NCBI GenBank assembly: GCA_016839385.1
Contig: JAEOUK010000061.1
Span: forward strand, 1 to 6,123
Direction: 5' to 3'
Source of the DNA: Promethearchaeota archaeon
Lineage (GTDB): Archaea > Asgardarchaeota > Lokiarchaeia > Sigynarchaeales > MK-D1
DNA: 6,123 nucleotides
The stretch's first letter is position 1; each line of letters begins with the position of its first letter. The position numbers and the translations under genes are program-made. Positions 5,491 to 6,123 of this stretch are shown piece by piece. A model generated the notes under the pieces. The model did not search any database. It was not told the DNA's origin and saw nothing but the letters and a program-made list of their open reading frames with translations.

Positions 5491-6123
5491 CCCCTGGTTT
5501 TAAAGGTGGAACCTTCCGGTATATGCCTAACTCCCGTTCTAATTGATATCCAATGTTTAAAATGCCCTTTTCGTCAAAATAATTGCCGATAATTTGAAAA
5601 CCTATAGGTAAATTTTTACTGTCAAATCCACATGGGATCGAAAGTGCTGGAAGTCCGGCTAGATTAACGGAACATGTTAGAATATCCTGGGTATACATCT
5701 CTAGAGGATCATTTATTAAAGATCCCACCTTAAATGCAGTCGTGGGCATCGTAGGGCTGACAAGAGAATCACATTTCTTAAAAGCTTTAACGAAATCGTT
5801 CTTAATTAATGACCTAACCTTTAAAGCTTTAATATAAAACATATCATAATATCCTGCTGAAAGGGCGTAAGTACCTAAAAAGATCCTTCTTCTAACTTCA
5901 GGTCCAAAATTAACTCCCCTTGTTCTACTTAAGGTCGTATAAACATCTTTGGAAAGATCATCACTCCCTTTACCGTACCTCAGTCCATCGAATCTAGCTA
6001 AGTTCGAGCTTGCTTCACACATACATAATAAATAATAAGTTGCAATAGTGTATTCTAAGTGAGGGATTGACACTTCAATCGTAGTTGCTCCTAAACTTTC
6101 TATTTTTTCTATTGACTTATTCA
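5474..6123 (-). CDS. gatA: Aspartyl/glutamyl-tRNA(Asn/Gln) amidotransferase subunit A, 5' end cut by window edge
   Basis: Glutaminase subunit of GatCAB, which frees ammonia from glutamine and channels it to GatB. The frame stays open to the window edge, so the visible part is the last 215 residues of a protein usually about 460-490 long. The amidase signature with the Ser-cisSer-Lys triad belongs to the missing N-terminal half. Typical GatA C-terminal blocks are present: VSIPHLEYTIATYYL (17-31 of the fragment), EASSNLARFDGLRYG (36-50), EVRRRIFLGTYALSAGYYD (75-93), VSPTMPTTAFKVG (121-133), DPLEMYTQDILTCSVNLAGLP (138-158) and SIPCGFD (161-167), followed by the GFQIIG strand. A GTG at 6071-6073 could pass for a start but lies inside the conserved domain. 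The gene overlaps gatB by 17 nt, so the two are almost certainly co-transcribed and translationally coupled. gatC is not in the window. Confidence 0.97.
   Translation of the reverse strand, partial: NKSIEKIESLGATTIEVSIPHLEYTIATYYLLCMCEASSNLARFDGLRYGKGSDDLSKDVYTTLSRTRGVNFGPEVRRRIFLGTYALSAGYYDMFYIKALKVRSLIKNDFVKAFKKCDSLVSPTMPTTAFKVGSLINDPLEMYTQDILTCSVNLAGLPALSIPCGFDSKNLPIGFQIIGNYFDEKGILNIGYQLERELGIYRKVPPLKPGGGTTE
5484..5512 (-). promoter_or_regulatory. Possible mRNA hairpin covering the gatB GTG start codon
   Basis: In the minus-strand transcript GUUCCACC (5512-5505) can pair exactly with GGUGGAAC (5491-5484), and UUU with GGG next to the loop can add three G-U pairs, leaving a 7-nt loop. The gatB start codon GTG (5490-5488) lies in the second arm, and the G-rich stretch just before it is in the inner stem. 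Both arms lie in the last codons of gatA. Such a structure would hide the gatB start until a ribosome finishing gatA opens it. Confidence 0.45.

Noticed and set aside
5474..6073. A complete 199-residue amidase starting at the GTG at 6071-6073
   Set aside because: The same frame continues upstream to the window edge with GatA-like residues, and the GTG lies inside the conserved domain. The gene is a truncated gatA, not a short protein.
1..6123. Defence island, mobile element or novel multi-gene system
   Set aside because: All six genes belong to recognised families, no transposase, integrase, nuclease or terminal repeats were seen, and gene order looks like ordinary chromosomal DNA.

Overview
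The window is AT-rich archaeal DNA, most likely from an Asgard archaeon (Lokiarchaeia-like at a guess). The evidence is a stand-alone Roadblock/LC7 protein, a GatB that keeps its four-cysteine zinc site, archaeal TATA-type promoters, oligo-T termination and short Shine-Dalgarno motifs. The phylum is an inference: Roadblock proteins also occur in other archaea and in bacteria, and no marker gene in the window settles it.

Layout from left to right. (1) Positions 1-715, minus strand: the N-terminal 238 residues of a hormone-sensitive-lipase-family esterase that runs off the left edge. (2) 716-903: a 188-bp gap with several inverted repeats, the esterase ribosome binding site and a possible promoter. 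(3) 904-2349, minus: a complete M20 amidohydrolase of the AbgB type. (4) 2350-2477: a divergent promoter region. (5) 2478-3518, plus: a membrane protein with about 10 helices, resembling the HGSNAT/DUF1624 acyltransferases. (6) 3519-3641: a T-rich terminator followed by a promoter nearly identical to the one before the membrane protein. (7) 3642-3998, plus: the Roadblock/LC7 protein. (8) 4027-5490, minus: complete gatB, convergent with the Roadblock gene. (9) 5474-6123, minus: the C-terminal 215 residues of gatA, which runs off the right edge and overlaps gatB by 17 nt.

Functionally, gatA-gatB encode two subunits of the tRNA-dependent amidotransferase that makes Asn-tRNA (and/or Gln-tRNA) by transamidation. 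The AbgB-like hydrolase and the esterase lie on the same strand and could form a small catabolic pair, but the gap with its own signals argues against a tight operon. The membrane acyltransferase-like gene and the Roadblock gene each have their own copy of the same promoter, so they may be expressed alike.

No gene lies in any gap, and no gap exceeds 190 bp. I see no tRNA, rRNA, CRISPR array, insertion sequence or defence cassette, and nothing that amounts to a new multi-gene system. The best leads are regulatory: the duplicated promoter, a possible two-way TATA element, a hairpin over the gatB start codon, and the palindrome-rich gap upstream of the esterase.
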